NCBI GenBank assembly: GCA_963789165.1
Contig: CAWBJP010000009.1
Coordinates: forward strand, 124,001 to 188,000
DNA from: CAWBJP01 sp963789165
GTDB lineage: Bacteria > Actinomycetota > Acidimicrobiia > IMCC26256 > BP-133
Direction: 5' to 3'
DNA: 64,000 nucleotides
The notes beneath the pieces are model-generated. The model was given only the letters and a program-made list of their open reading frames with translations, had not been told where the DNA came from and did not search any database. The translations under genes were made by a program, and so were the position numbers. This document shows, one piece after another, positions 63,084 through 64,000 of the stretch (position 1 is its first letter; every line of letters begins with the position of its first letter).

Positions 63084-63773
63084 ATGTACCAACCGGGCCA
63101 GTCGCAGGCGATACCTCCGAAGCCAGGCCGAACCGGCCGGCTCGGCGATGGCCTGGGGTTCCTGCTGGACTCACTCCGGGCCCGCCCGGTGGCCCGCCTG
63201 ATGCTCTCCGGCCTGTCCATCCTCCTGGCCGTCGTCGGTGTGGGGATGCTCGCCTATCCCTTCGCCACCAACCTGTACCAGGGTCGCCTGCAGACCAAGC
63301 TGGCCATCGAGTTCGAGCAGCCCCAGCTGAAGCAGGCCTACAGCCAGGGCGAGGTCGCCATCGGCGACCCCCTGACCCGGATCGTCATCCCCGCCATCGG
63401 CGTGAAGACTCTGGTGGTGGAGGGCACGACCGAGTCGGCCCTGCGGGCCGGAGCCGGCCACTACGTCAACACCCCGCTTCCCGGTGAGGCCGGCAACGTG
63501 GCCATCGCCGGGCACCGCACCACCTACGGCAAGCCGTTCGCCGATCTCGACCGGCTCAAGCCCGGCGACGAGGTGATCCTCGAGACGCCCCTCGGCGCCC
63601 ACACCTACAAGGGTCCCGCGGAGCCGTTCGTGGTCGAGAGCACCGACTGGAGTGTCATTTCCCAGACCCCCACCCCCAGCCTCACCCTCACCGCCTGCCA
63701 CCCCAAGGGCTCGGCCAAGCAGCGGATCGTGGTGAAGGCGGAGATGGTGGCACCCCCGGTGACGAACACCTGA
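63084..63773 (+). CDS. Class E/F-type sortase
   Basis: The 229-residue membrane-bound transpeptidase has an N-terminal cytoplasmic segment and one membrane helix (LMLSGLSILLAVVGVGMLAY), then the sortase beta-barrel with His144 (AIAGHRTTYG), Cys205 (TLTACHP) and Arg214 (AKQRIVV). The TLTxC motif is typical of class E and related actinobacterial sortases. It would cut the LPRTG signal of a surface protein and attach it to the cell wall. The gene lies directly downstream of its likely substrate. Its stop overlaps the next ATG. Confidence 0.88.
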   Translation: MYQPGQSQAIPPKPGRTGRLGDGLGFLLDSLRARPVARLMLSGLSILLAVVGVGMLAYPFATNLYQGRLQTKLAIEFEQPQLKQAYSQGEVAIGDPLTRIVIPAIGVKTLVVEGTTESALRAGAGHYVNTPLPGEAGNVAIAGHRTTYGKPFADLDRLKPGDEVILETPLGAHTYKGPAEPFVVESTDWSVISQTPTPSLTLTACHPKGSAKQRIVVKAEMVAPPVTNT

Positions 63774-64000
63774 TGCGACCCTCCCCCTCGCCGCCTCGCC
63801 GCCTCCGCCCTGGCCGCCCTCGGACTGCTGTCCGTGGCCGCCCTGCCGGCGCTGGCGCACGACAAGGCCAGCGTGCACTCCGTGTCCTGGGTCGACAGCG
63901 ATCCCAACGACTCCCCCAACGACGGGGACAAGCTCTACGGCATCGACTTCGTCGCCGCCAAGGCCTCATTCGACGACGAGATCGCCCGCTGGCGGATCGA
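63773..64000 (+). CDS. Exported protein, 3' partial, frameshifted in the signal peptide
   Basis: The start ATG overlaps the sortase stop (ATGA). Read directly the frame gives an Arg-rich nonsense product. Removing one C from the C5 run at 63783-63787 gives MRPSPRRLAASALAALGLLS followed by VAALPALAHDK, a clear signal peptide, then an Asp-rich secreted segment (WVDSDPNDSPNDGDKLYG). The gene runs off the window. Function unknown; it is likely part of the sortase operon. Confidence 0.6.
   Translation, partial: MRPSPSPPRRLRPGRPRTAVRGRPAGAGARQGQRALRVLGRQRSQRLPQRRGQALRHRLRRRQGLIRRRDRPLADR

Overview
The window is about 70% GC and densely coded on both strands, with many ATGA/GTGA stop-start overlaps and several promoters that look leaderless. 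The gene content points to an actinomycete, and most likely the class Acidimicrobiia: a GlnR-type orphan regulator beside glutamine synthetase genes, GlnE, a compact Tad pilus locus ending in an Rv3654c-type gene, a class E-like sortase, 42-residue GYWLVASDGGIF repeats in a secreted protein, and a KdpFABC operon with a short KdpF. The lineage is an inference from gene content; there is no rRNA gene here. A selenocysteine tRNA shows that the organism can probably decode UGA as selenocysteine.

Layout. 0-4.8 kb: a sialidase-fold lipoprotein, a 64-residue protein, a secreted TAP-type peptidase and a ChrA transporter. 4.9-17.3 kb: a potassium island with a free-standing DUF4118-GAF sensor, a small membrane protein, kdpFABC, kdpDE, a KimA-like permease, and on the opposite strand a second DUF4118-GAF gene followed by a histidine kinase. 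17.4-24.4 kb: a frameshifted MFS transporter, an isoaspartyl peptidase, a Cys-rich protein, an Mrp/SufR-like/ErpA Fe-S group, an EVE protein, a coiled-coil membrane protein and RidA. 24.4-28.1 kb: the nitrogen cluster glnR-like, glnA2-like and glnA, with a GlnR-type operator between the divergent synthetase genes; glnE lies at 45-48 kb. 28-31 kb: a membrane glycosyltransferase-like protein, a MarR regulator and an MBL-fold lipoprotein. 31.4-38.3 kb: a Liv-type ABC importer with an acyl-CoA synthetase inside the operon. 38-57 kb: TypA, an acyl-ACP desaturase under a palindromic operator, secreted repeat proteins, GlnE, NadE, a crotonase with two ferritin-like proteins, a sigma-70 factor, tRNA-Sec, a PLP enzyme and a HAD phosphatase. 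57-64 kb: Tad genes, a large LPRTG-anchored surface protein and a sortase.

How the parts fit. The potassium island has two importers (KdpFABC and KimA-like) and two sensor systems. A 15-bp direct-repeat element, AAGRMCGCGYYAAGA, lies upstream of all three of its transcription units and is a candidate KdpE operator. The nitrogen genes form a coherent set: an adenylylatable GlnA (Tyr present), a GlnA2-like paralogue with Phe at that position, the adenylyltransferase GlnE, and a GlnR-like regulator with a matching four-half-site operator. At the right end a sortase sits directly after a protein with a sortase signal, next to the pilus genes, giving a cell-surface module.

Caution on sequence quality. 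Six genes are broken by what look like single extra bases, all in the same direction and mostly in C5-C6 runs. When one base is removed at each break (two breaks in livH), every complete gene returns to the length expected for its family. These are more likely assembly or sequencing errors than real pseudogenes.
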